Part shown: positions 11,601-23,600 of the stretch, in pieces | How positions within the stretch are numbered: position 1 is the first letter of the stretch | Layout: each line of letters opens with the position of its first letter | Assembly: GCA_022385805.1 (NCBI GenBank) | Contig: MU277677.1 | Span: forward strand, 501,236-565,235 | Reading direction: 5' to 3' | DNA length: 64,000 nucleotides | DNA from: Pilatotrama ljubarskyi | Lineage: Eukaryota > Basidiomycota > Agaricomycetes > Polyporales > Polyporaceae | Translations under genes and position numbers: made by a program | The notes under the pieces: model-generated | What the model was told of the DNA's origin: nothing | What the model saw: only the letters and a program-made list of their open reading frames with translations | Databases searched by the model: none

Positions 11601-12034
11601 CCGTAAGTCAAACAACCAAGAAAGTATTCGCACGCTGACGACCCAGTCAGGCCTCCAAATGGTGTCATCACAATGGTATCAACCCTATCAAGCAAGACCC
11701 ACCGTACTCTGCACCATGCAGAGACGGACGAGATCATGGTGTGTTTGCCCGCTCCTGGCACTATTCGCGCGTGCTTACACTGCAACAGGTCCCGATCTTC
11801 GAGAAAGATGCGGATGGAACACAACCCAAGAGCAAGTACATTATGGGTCGCCGCAACTGGTGCAGCGTACATTGGGAACCTGGCTCAGGCGATCTCGTCT
11901 GGGACCTTCGTGTCGAGATTAAGAAGGGATATGGCCAAACTGCTGGGTAAGTCGTACTTCACTTGCCCTCCGTTAATTGACTGCTCATGTGTGTCAGCTA
12001 CATCATTCGTTCTCCACCCCCGCGGTGGAACTAA
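8681..12034 (+). CDS. PhoD-like metallophosphatase domain protein
   Basis: Many short exons encode a protein of roughly 650-750 residues. Recognisable PhoD-like parts are AGPLLRYDTVDERGVWRGAA, the GGGDQLYCD metal motif (about 9935-9957), a DDHDLIDGFGSYPDD motif built from micro-exons (10258-10440), and RVSFVSGDVHCAAVG (about 11397-11440). These Asp/His motifs bind the active-site metals. The substrate is unknown; fungal members of this family are annotated only as PhoD-like. The protein begins with a proline-rich region. I place the start at 8681, joining 14 codons to 8801 through a GC-AG intron (GCAAGT donor at 8723); the first ATG without that intron is at 8852. There is no signal peptide, so it is likely intracellular. 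The last exon ends RSPPPRWN. Confidence 0.82.
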
Positions 12035-12155
12035 TTCTTTGGCATCAAGCCACAGCAACTGTGCTCGTTCTTTCACAATTTCCTGTTACCCTATCATTAT
12101 GCACCGCCGCCGCTCGTTAGTCCTCTTGCTATCTCCCCGGTATAATTCCGAGCTT

Positions 12156-12219
12156 GGGTAATAGCCACGGTCGCTCGCTCTCGCTCTTTCGAATCTATAC
12201 CCCGTTGTATCTATTACCC
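12156..12219. repeat. Nine-base inverted repeat between two convergent genes
   Basis: GGGTAATAG at 12156-12164 is the exact reverse complement of CTATTACCC at 12211-12219, with a 46-base loop. It sits in the 235-base gap where the PhoD-like gene and the Ash2 gene converge. It could act in 3' end formation on both strands, or be chance. Confidence 0.4.
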
Positions 12220-12269
12220 GTGTAATAACCAGTCCTTGCTGGGTCGGATCGTTAAGTCGATGGTCCTAG

Positions 12270-14275
12270 CTACGAGATAGCATCCTCTATGAATTCCCGG
12301 GTCTCAGCATCCTCCATAGCAAGGTCCCCATCCGTCTCTATGCCACCATCATTTGCTGGGACGTCTCCCTCCTCATAGTCGGTGTTATACGCGCTGTTGT
12401 CGTACCCCGCTAAACCAGCGATGGTGGCGTCTATGCTCGACGCGACCGTAGGCGCAGGCGAGGGGATACGTTCGCTGTTCTCACGCATATCCGGGATTGC
12501 CGCATTAGCTACCACAGGCGTGCTCGAGCTGGGGATGATCATGGGAGGACCGTAGTCGACGACCATCGAGGGGTCGCCGCGGCTGTACATCGATGATGAG
12601 GGCCATTCGGAAGAGAGCTTGCTCCGTTTTATCGGGGCGTCGCCGTCCTGTAGCGCGGCGGTCTTTCGCTCACGCCGCGCTGCAGCTTGTGCTCTGCGTT
12701 TCGCGTTGCGCTGGTCTTTCTTTTCTTGCTGGGTCAGCTCCTCGTCGTCTTCGTTCTGGTGAACACAGAGGGTTGAGTATCATGTGCGAGTACCGAGTAG
12801 GAGGTACGTACCTTCTGCGTTTTTCGCGCCTCTTTCTCCTCAAGTTCGTCCAGCGCCCACTGCTCAGACATATACTCGCTATATCGTTCGCATACGGGAC
12901 GCCAGTTGGGCTTTGCGTCCGGCTGTGGCTTGATGTCCACCTCACCGGGGTTCGCGACGACAGCATCGATGTCTGGCGGTGGCGGAAAGTCGAAGTCGGG
13001 TCCCGGGTTGATGCGCACTTGGGCCCCATTGAACAGAGATATGATGGGGTAGTATCCGAGCGTGCCATCGTCGAAGGGGTTCTCTTTGTGTTCTCGGAGA
13101 CCCTCCTTATTTGCTCGCTTCTTCTGCTCGGCCTTGTTCGGCGGTGTGCGCAAGGGGAGGTAGTCGTATAGGTCCTGAAACGCGATGCCTTGACACCGAC
13201 CGTTGACGAAGAAGGCGATGTAGGATTCTGGCCCTAGGGTTGGGAGCGGACGCATGGGCGTCGTCTCGGGCGGGCCACCTTTACCGCGCGACGTCGACGG
13301 GAGGTTCTTGACTGTCGCCGACTTCTTGGTCGAGGAGGATGGCAACGAAGTCGCGTTCGTCGCCTTCGCGCGATCGCTCGCGTCCATGAGTGCGATCATC
13401 TCCTTCGATTGCGTGTACTCGAGCGACTCGAAGTACTCCTGCCCTTTGAATTCGATCGCAATCCGCTCGCGCTTGATGTGCGCGGGGTCGTACGGGTCGC
13501 GTCGCTCGGGCTTTCGTCGCGGCGGGAGGCAGATATACATCCCGACGACGTCGCCCGTGCGGAACGGCCGCCCATAGGGGCGCGGGCGCGAGAGGTGCAC
13601 CTTCTCCCCCGTCTTGTCGCGCATCGCGTAGCTGTAGCCGTCGTACCCCGCGGGCGCGTTCAGAGGTGCCTCGCGTCGTGCCCAGCCGAGTCGGACGTGG
13701 CTCCCCTCTGTGCGCTTCAGGCCGGGCGGCTTGTCTCCCGCCCCGAGCTCAACCTTGACCTCCATGTACCAGCGCCCCTCCCGGATTGGGGCGTTACATC
13801 GCGCGCTTCGGAATCCCTTCTCTCCCTGCAGTCCTAGTCCGTCCTGGGTGACCTTGATGAAGGGACTCCGATCCTCCCAGGAGACGCGGAAAGTGGTCGG
13901 GTGAGACTCGATTGTCCGGAAAGGGAGCGCGGACTCGGGTGGTGTGAGTCCGGCGGGCGTATAGCGGAAGTTCAGGCGGTTGAAGCACAGTGGCTCGGTG
14001 GTATAGTACGGCGAGTTAGGACCGACGGGTATAAAACCTGGGTGTCTGGATATGCTCAAACGTGGCCGGGACGCGAGGTCGGCGTGTCGTGAGCTGAGAA
14101 CGAGGTTCTCTGGCCCGGGCGTCGCGCCTGGGTCAGAGGGCGCTGGCGAAGAGGCTGCTGTGTGTGCAAGTGCGCCATGCTTGCGTTTTCTGCTGTTGTG
14201 CGGCAGGTGCGCGGGGATTGGAGTGGTCGCGCCGGGAGGAGGCGATGGTTCGCGAGAGACGGAGGGGACCTCCAT
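12270..14275 (-). CDS. ASH2: Set1/COMPASS SPRY-domain subunit Ash2/Bre2
   Basis: Two exons (14275-12812 and 12755-12270) encode 649 residues. After a disordered N-terminus, the SPRY region runs from GFRSARCNAPIREGRWYMEV through HVRLGWARREAPLNAPAGYD and YSYAMRDKTGEKVHLSRPRP to FRTGDVVGMYI, which is the Ash2/Bre2 pattern. A long Ser/Lys insert splits the domain before ESYIAFFVNGRCQGIAFQDL and GYYPIISLFNGAQVRINPGP. The C-terminal part is charged (EDDEELTQQEKKDQRNAKRR), then acidic and disordered. The protein pairs with an Rbbp5/Swd1-type subunit to stimulate H3K4 methylation by Set1. No PHD finger or winged helix is seen, as in yeast Bre2. The frame stays open upstream to 14395, but 14275 is the ATG that begins the conserved-looking protein. 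Confidence 0.88.
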
Positions 14276-14742
14276 ATTGAGCCTTGTCAAACCGCCTGTT
14301 GGCCAGATACTCGCCCAAAAGTCGAGTGTACTCACAGACACGCAGAGTATAGTCAACGTAGGACCGACCAAGCAGTCAGAACGTGCGCGGTACACGTATG
14401 GTGGCTGTCTGGGGAAAGAGTCGAACGAACAGAGTCACCCGAGTCGCGTTCGCGCCAGCCAAGGAGGATATGACAAGTGCTATTGTCTGGCAGGCCACAG
14501 TGTCCAAGAAGAGTCAGTGAATGGGTGGCTTCTGTAGCCGAGGCAGAGAGTATGTGCGCAAAAGACGAGGAGGAGGAAAGAACAAGACGTTTGGCGGGTG
14601 ACACCGTACGAACGTCTGACACCGACAACATAGGCGCCCATACCAGCTTAGTGCGGCCCGGGTGTCCGCGAGCACTGTCTCCCCGACCACCATCATCCAG
14701 CTGGAGCAGGACAGAACTGCCACAGCCGCACATATATCAGAG
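14276..14742. promoter_or_regulatory. Divergent promoter region shared by Ash2 and the E2 gene
   Basis: The 467 bases between two divergent starts must contain both promoters. No TATA box stands out on either side. Open frames here overlap in several registers and have no family similarity. Confidence 0.35.
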
Positions 14743-15710
14743 ATGACTGCCTTGCGGTATACACCTTGTTAGCATATAGCCTTGAGCACCTCACTGACTA
14801 TCCGGCAGACGAATTCAGAAGGTACCTATACGAGTCCCCAGTACGGCTGCCCATGCTAACGATGTGGCGCTCACCAGGAATTGAGGGATATCACGAACAA
14901 TCCCATCGATGTATGCAGTGATACCCTCGGTTTGAACCCGAATGAAGCTCAACTATAGGATGTCATAGGGCTTGACGGTTGAACCGGTCGAGGACAACTT
15001 ATTCGAGTGGAAATGCTCGATCAAGGCCGCGGTATGTACCTCAGTGGCGCATCATGAAGCGCCTGCCTGTTGTGTTGTCTACTGCTAACATAGATGCGGC
15101 ACCAGCCTAACAGTCCATACAAGGGCGGCACCTTCCACTTCACCCTTTCCCTCCCGGAGAATTTCCCATTCAAGGCCCCCTCCGTATGTCATGACATCAC
15201 CACCTTCCTCCCCAGCCGCAACCCTGATCTCGACTTGGTACCTCAGGTCACATTCACAACCAAGATATACCACCCGGGCATCAATGAGGAGGGTCATATC
15301 TGTGTACCTGTACTCCGTGATCAGGTTGGCGCCCTCTCCGTTTCCAGGTTCAGTGTGCTTACAATATGGCACAGTGGAAACCTACAGTGACGTTGTCCTC
15401 TGGTGAGTTCCAGCTTGATGCAGAGCGCGTGGTGACGCAGGCTCACAGTGTCAGTCCTGAGCACCATCCAGGACAAGGTGAACAACCCAAGCCCGGACGA
15501 CCCGTTCGAGCCTGACATCGCTGCGGTAAGCCGTGACTCGTGTCAATCCGCATTCGAACCTTCTCACGCCGTCCGCTCGTAGCTGATGAAGAACGATGAG
15601 GCGAAGTTCCTCGCGACGGCGCGCGAGTGGACTAAGAAGTACGTCTCGTATATACCATGCGGACAGATATACATTGATGCTCAATTCTGTGCAGATATGC
15701 GTCTCAGTAG
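14743..15710 (+). CDS. UBE2L3-like ubiquitin-conjugating enzyme E2
   Basis: About nine exons, the first of 14 bases, give a 153-residue UBC fold. Landmarks in order are ALRRIQKELRDI (helix 1), EWKCSIKAAM, the SPYKGGTFHFTLSLPENFPF strands, KIYHPGINEEGHICVPVL with the catalytic Cys at residue 90 (codon 15301-15303), WKPTVTLSSVLSTIQDKV, and the end AREWTKKYASQ. The WKP after the active site and the FTKKYG-like end resemble human UBE2L3 (UbcH7), an E2 that works with HECT and RBR ligases. The usual HPN triplet reads HPG (residues 80-82), which is unusual. At the eighth exon I used the second of two close acceptors because it restores the UBE2L3 spacing. Confidence 0.87.
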
Positions 15711-16710
15711 GGCACGTCGGAAAGCAGTATCTTGACTCTGTACTATATCAGCTTACGTTCCGGAGGGATGACTATCAAGCCGATGATTTTGGGCCACGAA
15801 CCGCAGCCGCTCGAGGGGTGTACATACATGGACGATAGTGTGACCTTTTTCTGTCTTACCGGGACTGGACGATGGGGGTCTGACACCGGGTCGCACTGAG
15901 AACACATCATGACTTCGTGAGTACCGTTCACGTATCGCTGATGGGGTAGAGATACTGACAGATTCAAGGGTGCGGTCAATGACACTTCAGTAGCAGCACC
16001 GGCGGGCGGTGCGGATCGCGGGCCTAGTTACACTCTTGAGTAGCGACAACATCTCTTCTTCCCTGTCATCCAGCGCTGTGGTGGACGTGTCCGGAGGCGG
16101 CATCCATATGGAGACCGACTACGGAGAAGTGACGGGTGGGATACTACGCCTGCCCGTCGTTATGTGGCACACGCAGTTCAGTAGACGCTGCCATCTGGAC
16201 TGATACGGTACGCACACAATGCCGCTGCCTGCCTTGCCCAGATCGACTCCTTAGCGTGTTCCTGCAACCCAGGTTGTCAGTCATAACAAGCATTGACGGA
16301 CGGTCACCTTGTGAGGACATTGAAGCATTGCTTGCCGAGTACGTGAAAAAGCTTGTTGTTATATTTCAATATCACCGGTCTGCGCATTGAGGCGGCGCGT
16401 TCCTTAGGGTACTGACCAGGGCTGTCAAGCTTCTGCGCTGGCCCCGAGATCGTAGTTGTCACCGGGTGGCCGAACATTGGCCTCTCTCGCTCTGCACCAG
16501 GACTCTATGACTGGTGGCGACGTGCGCCTCGGGAAGACGCATTTGCAGCATATATCTCGCGGGAGATAACCTGGCAAGCCTCGTGAGGACGCATCCTACA
16601 GGCCTTCTCTTTCATTTGGGCTTCGATAGTCCCTGGAGCTCCTTTCCTCTCCATCTTCAAGCCAGGCGCATTCCGCTTTCTTTCATACTTCTGTTACGAC
16701 ACTCGCGAGT
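15711..16710 (+). other. Intergenic region with exon-like pieces of an unrecognised gene
   Basis: A possible gene begins at 15909: ATGACTTC, a 40-base intron with GTGAGT and CTGACAG, then FKGAVNDTSVAAPAGGADRG. A second possible intron (GTAGCG...ATCCAG, about 16039-16071) leads to AVVDVSGGGIHMETDYGEVT. A further coding-like piece near 16270-16390 reads LSVITSIDGRSPCEDIEALL. I cannot join these into one convincing protein, nor name a family. They may be a small gene or a decayed one. The last 200 bases are the leader of the next gene. Confidence 0.25.
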
Positions 16711-17631
16711 ATGCATTTCAAGACGTTCGCCGCGCTACTGCTCCCCGTCCTTGCGGTCAATGCTCTGCCTGCGAAGCGCGATGGTGAGTGACCCCATCCA
16801 AGTAGGCTGTATCGCATCCGCTGACATCGGTTGCCTAGGTCCCCAGAGCTCTAGTGAACCATCCCATGCTGCCTTAGGAATTACTCTTTGACCCATTACA
16901 TCGCAGACTCTCCCATTCCGACCGATAGTGCTCCGCGTAAGCTCTCAGAGCCTACCACGCGCTTTTCCGGCCTAACTAACGAATACGCCTCATCATATGC
17001 AGTCTTTGAGCAGCAAGGTAAGGCATCATGCTGCACGTCCCGACCTTTGGACGCATCCTCACTCGTCGTTCTCCTCTCGCGCGCATCCAGCAAGCTCCGT
17101 GCTCCAAGCAGTCAGCAGCGAGCTGCAATCCGCAGGGCCCAGCGGTTCTGCGTTCACCGCGTATATCACCAGTGAGCCCTCTCTAGTGCGTCCTGGTCGT
17201 GCTTTTCCTGACGGTGCGCATCGCGCCCTCATCGCAGCGATTAACGGCCGTCCGGTCGTCGAAATGTCGTCTGTCGGCGGAAGCGATGTCTTTGTTGCGA
17301 TGACTTCCGGTGACAGCGTCCAGGCGCCCACTCCGACATCGTCGGCGTCGAGTGAGACCGACTCTGCGTGTGAGTATCCAAATTGCGCATTCGCAGTCTT
17401 GACGCCTTCGCTCATGCCCGTTGAACCACAGCGGACAGTACTCAATCCACAGGACCGACGAGTACTGCCAAGCCAAGGTGAGTCTCATTTCCGTAAGACC
17501 TAGCACAGCATTGACAATTGAAGGAATGCATTTTCAGCAACGCGGCTGGCACGGTTTCACTCTCGAAGCCGCTGCTGACGGGCGCTGTAAGTGCGCTCGG
17601 CGTAGGCGCCTGCATGATGATGCTCTTGTAA
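16711..17631 (+). CDS. Small GPI-anchored secreted protein (single-module member of a two-copy family)
   Basis: Splicing gives about 160 residues. Exon 1 encodes a signal peptide (MHFKTFAALLLPVLAVNALP) followed by AKRDD, a possible Kex2 site. The module that follows contains SSVLQAVSSELQSAGPSGSA, FTAYIT, then GRPVVEMSSVGGSDVFV. A Ser/Thr/Pro stretch comes next. The C-terminus is a GPI-attachment signal: SNAAGTVSLSKPLLTG, then a hydrophobic tail ending MMMLL. One exon is only 15 bases (17003-17017). The protein should sit on the outer plasma membrane or in the cell wall; its function is unknown. A clear paralogue lies at 41527-42834 on the other strand, sharing signal peptide, module, intron positions and GPI tail. 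I do not recognise a named domain. Confidence 0.72.
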
Positions 17632-20615
17632 AGCCTGGCTGGAGGGTCAATACGTACTACTTCGGACTGCAAACATACTCTATATGCAGTTGATCACAGG
17701 GAAGCGTGGTTCCGCCCTATGGCTCGATACGGAGAGGGAGGATGGAGTCGGAGCCGTCCGTTACGGAAGTGTACTCACGTGCCAGAAGTACTACCGCTGA
17801 GCAGACTTGTCTCTGGAACTCCAGCCTTAACGCACGGTATGATGCAGCCATGCGAAGTTGCGAACAGCTGTTGGACGCCTGTCCGAGAAACATTCTGGTA
17901 AGAGGTACCAGTTCTCAGCAAGTTTCCAATGCGTAACTCACGACTCGGACAAAGTATCCCAAGGAGGTACCACTGCTCGTCGCCCCTAGACGTCTCATGC
18001 CTACGACGGGCTCGCGTGTGTTGGCAGGCAAGGAGACCAGCTGGTACGTGAGGTGTACTTCGTTCGCATATTGACTTCAAATGAAGGTGCGCAACAGCGA
18101 TTTTACCATGGCAATGCCGAGTCAGGCTGCGCGTATACTTACGGACACTGGATGGCGGGGACTGACGATCAGTCGGTTGATATATGCCTGGGTTCTTGAT
18201 CGTGCCCGAGATGGTGAGCGTGCCAAGACATAGTGCTCGTATTCCCGGAGCATAAGATGACGACGTAGAAATCTTGTTGTCAGGTATGCGTCTTAGCTAA
18301 GTAAATAGTATGCGGACAGCCGTCTTCAAATTCTGACTGCATTCCTCGCGTCTAGTGTCTTGTAAGCGTCTACAAATTCGCTACGTTGTCATGCTACAGT
18401 ACTGCACTTGGCGCTCCATCACTGCACTTCAACACGCTCAATGATTTTGCGGCGGATGCAATAACCGCCTACTCATGCTTCGATTTGCTGCGTGGTAACT
18501 TTGGCTACTCATGATGGGGACCGTCAAATCCTTGCACAGACATCGGCCAAGTAGTGTCTTTCGGACTCTACGGGCGGCATCAGCAAATGGGGTGTACCAT
18601 ATGCAGAGGCCTATAGACTACCAGGGAACGCGGGGGATGCTGTATCTTATGTGGCACGCCATCATGTACTTGGTATAGGCTTCATAGGAAGTAGTACACG
18701 GGTGGCACACTATACACAGACCTAGCATGCTACGGAGCATAGGGCAGTGATCCATATACTGCTGATTACGGACGCGCGAGAAACCCGAGTGCGCTGCAGA
18801 CGCACGCGCAGGCGGCCATAGTAACCTCTATGGTGCTCTAACACGCCGCGTGCCCTCACGTAGCCTTCTATGTCCCCACGCACGAGCTTCCGTAGTGGGC
18901 TGGGGTACTCTGTATCAGAGCGCTTGTGAGCTTATAGCGCACTTGAGTCCCTTGCGCTACGAGTTATATGTCGTTGTGCAACCCCGGAGGACGGTCTGCT
19001 AGGGTCTGTGACATGGGGCGATGGCGCTTACTGTGGGCGATGGAACACTCAGGCCGTAACCGTCACACACAGGGACACGAGGTTGGGGACAATAGTATCA
19101 TTAGGAGCTTGCAAATATTGTAGTAGTACATGACAATCGCGCTCAGTCACGAAGAATGGACTGGCTGGTCTTGGCCGGTCTGCATCGCGAGGCATGGATG
19201 TGAGGTCAAAGGATTCAGCTGGAAGGCGGTATTGATTCCGCCACCGTAGTACTAATTCGAATGAGGCGTCTCATACCAGACTGGTCATGATATACGGTAT
19301 GGTGTCTGCCATTCGCTATTGGCTTCACCTACAGCCTTCGGAGAGCGGTAGGTTGTCGATAGCGCCCCAGTGTCAGAGATTGCGAAGCTGGTGGCGCAGG
19401 CCCCGGACACTACAGTATCCGCACGTTCAGAGCTACGCGGTCACAGACTCTCTTGAAGCTGAAGATTCGGAGGAGTGTAACTTATTACTGAACAGTAGTA
19501 GTACTACTTGAAGCTTGAAGCTGAAGCTTGAAGTACCACACTCAGTTGCAGATCTCTTTCACGTTCACAGGCAGGACCCCGGATAGTGCCCGTACTACCT
19601 CGGATTTGTCCTCGATGCGCAGGTCCCTGGAGGTGGTGCTTGATGCTACATGTCGAGAATATGTTCCGAGCAAGTCCAGTTGTGCGAGACCTGTCGGTTC
19701 CAAGCGGTCAAAACGATAAAACTACAGGCGGCATGATGTAGGTCCAGGACCCCGGACTCCTGCGCCATACTGCGGTCAACAAATTTGCGATCGAAGTGCC
19801 TGATTTGGGCTAGGCCCATGCGCCCGCTGTGTCGCGGCGAGCTCGCGCTGGACGGTGTCCGTCTTGCTCTTCGTCTGGTCTCCTCTCGTCTGTGTGCTCA
19901 GCCGCTCTCTGCTATTCTTTGCTTTCTCAGACTGCTTCCGACTGACCTTAGGCTCGATACGGCAGTTTGAAGGCAACTGTCAACAGCGGGAAGAAGAGCA
20001 ACCAAATCTGGCTCGCGTCTCCAACTCGTGTTCCGCACGTTGCTCGCTCGTTTTCACCCTCTCCAGCCTCCGCCCTCCCGCCCCTGCCCTCTTTAGCTTG
20101 ACTTTCTGATATTCTGATTGCGCTCCGTGTGGCCTTGTGCGCGCACATCTTGCCGATATCTCCTGCACTCGCAGTCGTTGTCCAGGCGTCTCTCGCTTCT
20201 TCCCCGCACTCCATACGTGATCTGACATTCGCGGCTTTCCCGAGTCACGCTCTTTCAACGTGTTTGCAACGAGGCTATCGAAACAGGGGACCCTTGCCCA
20301 CCCACCATACAATTAGCCATGCACCGCTTCCGGTAAGCATGTCGCCACATCCTTGTACCCGACCACAGCTCAAGTACATCGCGTCTTCCTCGCTCATCTT
20401 CATCGCTCGTGGTTTGCGTCCACCAGCAAAAGATCAGACGCGCGGCGCGTTCCAGTCCCTGAACCGCCCTCTCCGCGCACCACAGACACGCAAGAGGTCC
20501 TCCCTTCATTGCCCCCAGCCAGCGACTTCCGCACGTCACTGATCTTGCCTGAGTGCGTATCTGCTTCTTTCCCGCATTCCTATTCCCGCTCACTCTATAC
20601 CCCTCAACTCTTCCT
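17632..20615. other. Gene-poor region
   Basis: Three kilobases show no supportable gene. The short open frames lack splice structure, signal peptides or family similarity. A local repeat of GCTTGAAG/GCTGAAG units lies at about 19500-19532. The part from about 19800 is CT-rich and probably contains the promoter and leader of the large gene that follows. A possible first exon of that gene is ATGCACCGCTTCCG at about 20320 followed by GTAAGC. Confidence 0.45.
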
Positions 20616-23600
20616 ATGCTCCAATGGTACAGCCTCACCCGACGCTTCAGCGTGTTGCGCAATTCCTCTGGCGAGCCTATCGGGCTCGATGAATTGAAGA
20701 GCAAGTTTGCAGAGCAGCGCGCGCGGGGCTCTCAGAATCAGGTGACGGAGGAGGAGGAGGATATGATACTGGAGGCTCTCGGGAGACTGCATGGTAGGAA
20801 ATCGCGCACCCAAGGTCAGCAGAGCGGCTATGAATCCAGCGAAGGTCGGGGTACCGCGGGAGAAGGCGACGACGAAGATACAGATCCTGTGCGGCAGTCA
20901 GTGCGATCCTCCCACTCCGCTACGACGCCCTCATTACACGGCGCGGCATCCATTGCCTCGCTCTCGTCCACGAAAGGCTCCCAGTCTAGCAGGCGGATGA
21001 GTAACAACCTCTTCGGCTCTGGGAAGTTCCGGGATCAGGCATACTTCCTCCGCAACGCGAACACGGGCCGTCGGACTGGCCGTGGCGCGGGGGCGATCGC
21101 CCAGTCGGACTCCAGCATGAGCATGAGCACCCTCGGCAGCGCGCGGGCGGAGAACAGCACATCCATGTACTCTGACAGCCTGCGGCCAGTCACTCCGGAA
21201 GGCAGTACGTACACGGTCTCGGGATCGGCGCCGTCCAGTCCGGGGAACAACAGCATATTCTCCAAGGATCGCAGCTCGAGGTCCACAGCTGGAGAGCAGT
21301 CGGACTACGCGTCGAGTGCGCTCAGCAAGAGATTGTCGAAGGCGTTGTCCCCGGATGGACTACGGCGGGCGTCAATGGCCCTTGACCAGGCGATCAGAGA
21401 GTTGGAGGAAGAGGGTGATGATGAGATCGTCATGGAACGATCTCCAATCGTGCACGCTCCTCATAGAGATATGAACGGCCATCCCGCGGCGCTGAGTACT
21501 GCGGTGAGTTTTCTCCCTCATCGCCTCATGCACCTGTTCCTGACGTCGGCTTGGAACGAACGACAGCTCGAGCCTGAAACGTCGTCTCCTTTACCCTCTC
21601 CCGGCGAGTACGAGGCAGGAACAGCACTGTCCTCCGACGACCCAGTGGTATCAGACGAGAAATCTCGTACCTCGCCTTACCCTGGCTCGCGTACAACGTC
21701 CCCGACACCCCGCCTGCCTGGGTACATCCCGGGAATGCCGCGCCCCATGACACCGCGGGAGGCCACGTTGGACAGCGAGGACCTGACGCCCTCCGCGACG
21801 CCCCGAGCGACATCACCTCGTCTCCCAGGCATCAATACCCAAGCCTCCCCACCGATACCCCAGAGCTTCGCGTCGAGCATGCAGCGGAGCAACTCGAGCG
21901 CCTCCGCGTCATACCAGTCCAACCGCCCCATATCTCCCGCGCAGGGGTCGACGCCGCCCCTCTTCTTCAACCGCTCGATGAACGGCCGTTACACCCCCGA
22001 GGACCGTCAGCGGAGCACGAACAGAGTCGCGTCACCCACGTCTGACGCGCCAGAATCTCCTGTCACGAATAGGCGCCGGCCGATGTCTCCGCTCTCGGGC
22101 CCTGCGTATCAGCCCCTCGCCTCGCCGTCCTCTCGTCCTTCCTCTCGCCCTGGCACACCATCGAATGTGACGTGGAATACGACGTCCAGTCCGAACGGCA
22201 CCCCGCAGAAGGCGAACGGACGGAACGGCAGCACGCCTGGTCACAGCCGCAGTGGCAGTACGGCGAGCGTCAATGACCAAGGCGCGGATGCGCTGGAAAG
22301 GGCAAAATCGACGACGCGTTCGCTCCGCTCTCCTGCGCTTCCGGATTCGCCTTGGGTCGATAACGGGCATACGGGCATCTTCACGATCGCTCAGCCTGAG
22401 TACCGTCCGCCGTCTGCGATGTCAGGGATTGACCTCGGCTCTCCTGCCCAGGCTGCCAACAGAATTATTCGCTCGCCGACGCCCACTCATAGCGCCACCC
22501 GCTCACCAACCTCGCCCACGTTCCAGGACTTCGGTGCTGTCAACGGGGATGGGCCTAGCCCGAGCCGACGCTCCTCGAAGCAGACACAACACGCGAGCTC
22601 GCACTCGTTCTCGCTCGGTACGCCCAACGCGCTCCTCTTCTCGCCTATCGCCAACTCCTCGCGGTCCTCGCTCGAGTCCGCCGGCTCTAGCTACCACACC
22701 TGGGACGAGGACCACAAGAAGGACCGGCTGTCGGGGCTGCTTAGTAGCCTCGACTCGGACTACACGCCTTGGCACGACATCTCGCCAGACAAATCGGGCC
22801 CATCCACCGCGGGCACGTCGCCGTACGACTTGGTCGAGCCGGAGGACGCGGTGCGCAGGGAGATTGGGCTGACGAAGAACGACTTCGTGTCGATTCAGGA
22901 TAAGCTGGTGAGCACTGCGTTGGCGAGGACCGCGCCTGAAAACCGTGCGCGTGCGGGCTCGATCAGGAGGCGGAGACCATCGACGTCCCAGTCAAACTAC
23001 TCTTATAACGGGGACAGTAGAGCCGTGAACTCAACGCCTCAGCCCCAGCCTCAGCTTCAAGCGCAACCTGCTACAGCGTCGTCGCGGCCTCTAGCCGACG
23101 ATCATGTTGCAAAGGCCAATGCGCTCCTCAATGCGGTCGTCGACAGCATCGAGTCTCCCCGGCCCCGTGCACCTGAAACTCTCGCCTCCGAAGGGCCTTC
23201 GCTGGCCGTACCCGCTCCTGCTGACATCGAGCAGTCGAGCCCCATGCGGCGCAACAGGGCTCTCGCGGAGGCGCTCTTTGGCGCCGAGGATCAGGAACGA
23301 CCGACCAGCCCCCCAGTCCCTGCTCAGCCTCTCATTTCTATAATGCCCGACCTCTCCGAACCCGAGCCGAATGAGGATGAACCGCTTCAGCCCGTGCTAT
23401 CTCCCACGAAGCCCCTCCAGACGCCCAAGCGATCCGACTCTTTGCGCCATGCCAATGCTGCTGCGCAGCCTGGTACCCCGACGCCTCCCGCCAATACCAT
23501 GTCGAGTGCTCCGTTATCCCCGCTCTCACCTACTATGGCGATGAACCCGACGCAGCTTGCACTCGAGGTGCAGAGGAGGGCCGAAGCCGCGACTGCAGCC

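Noticed and set aside
14276..14395. N-terminal extension of the Ash2 protein by 40 codons
   Set aside because: The frame is open, but the extra residues are unlike the rest of the protein and would consume the divergent promoter; the ATG at 14275 is preferred.
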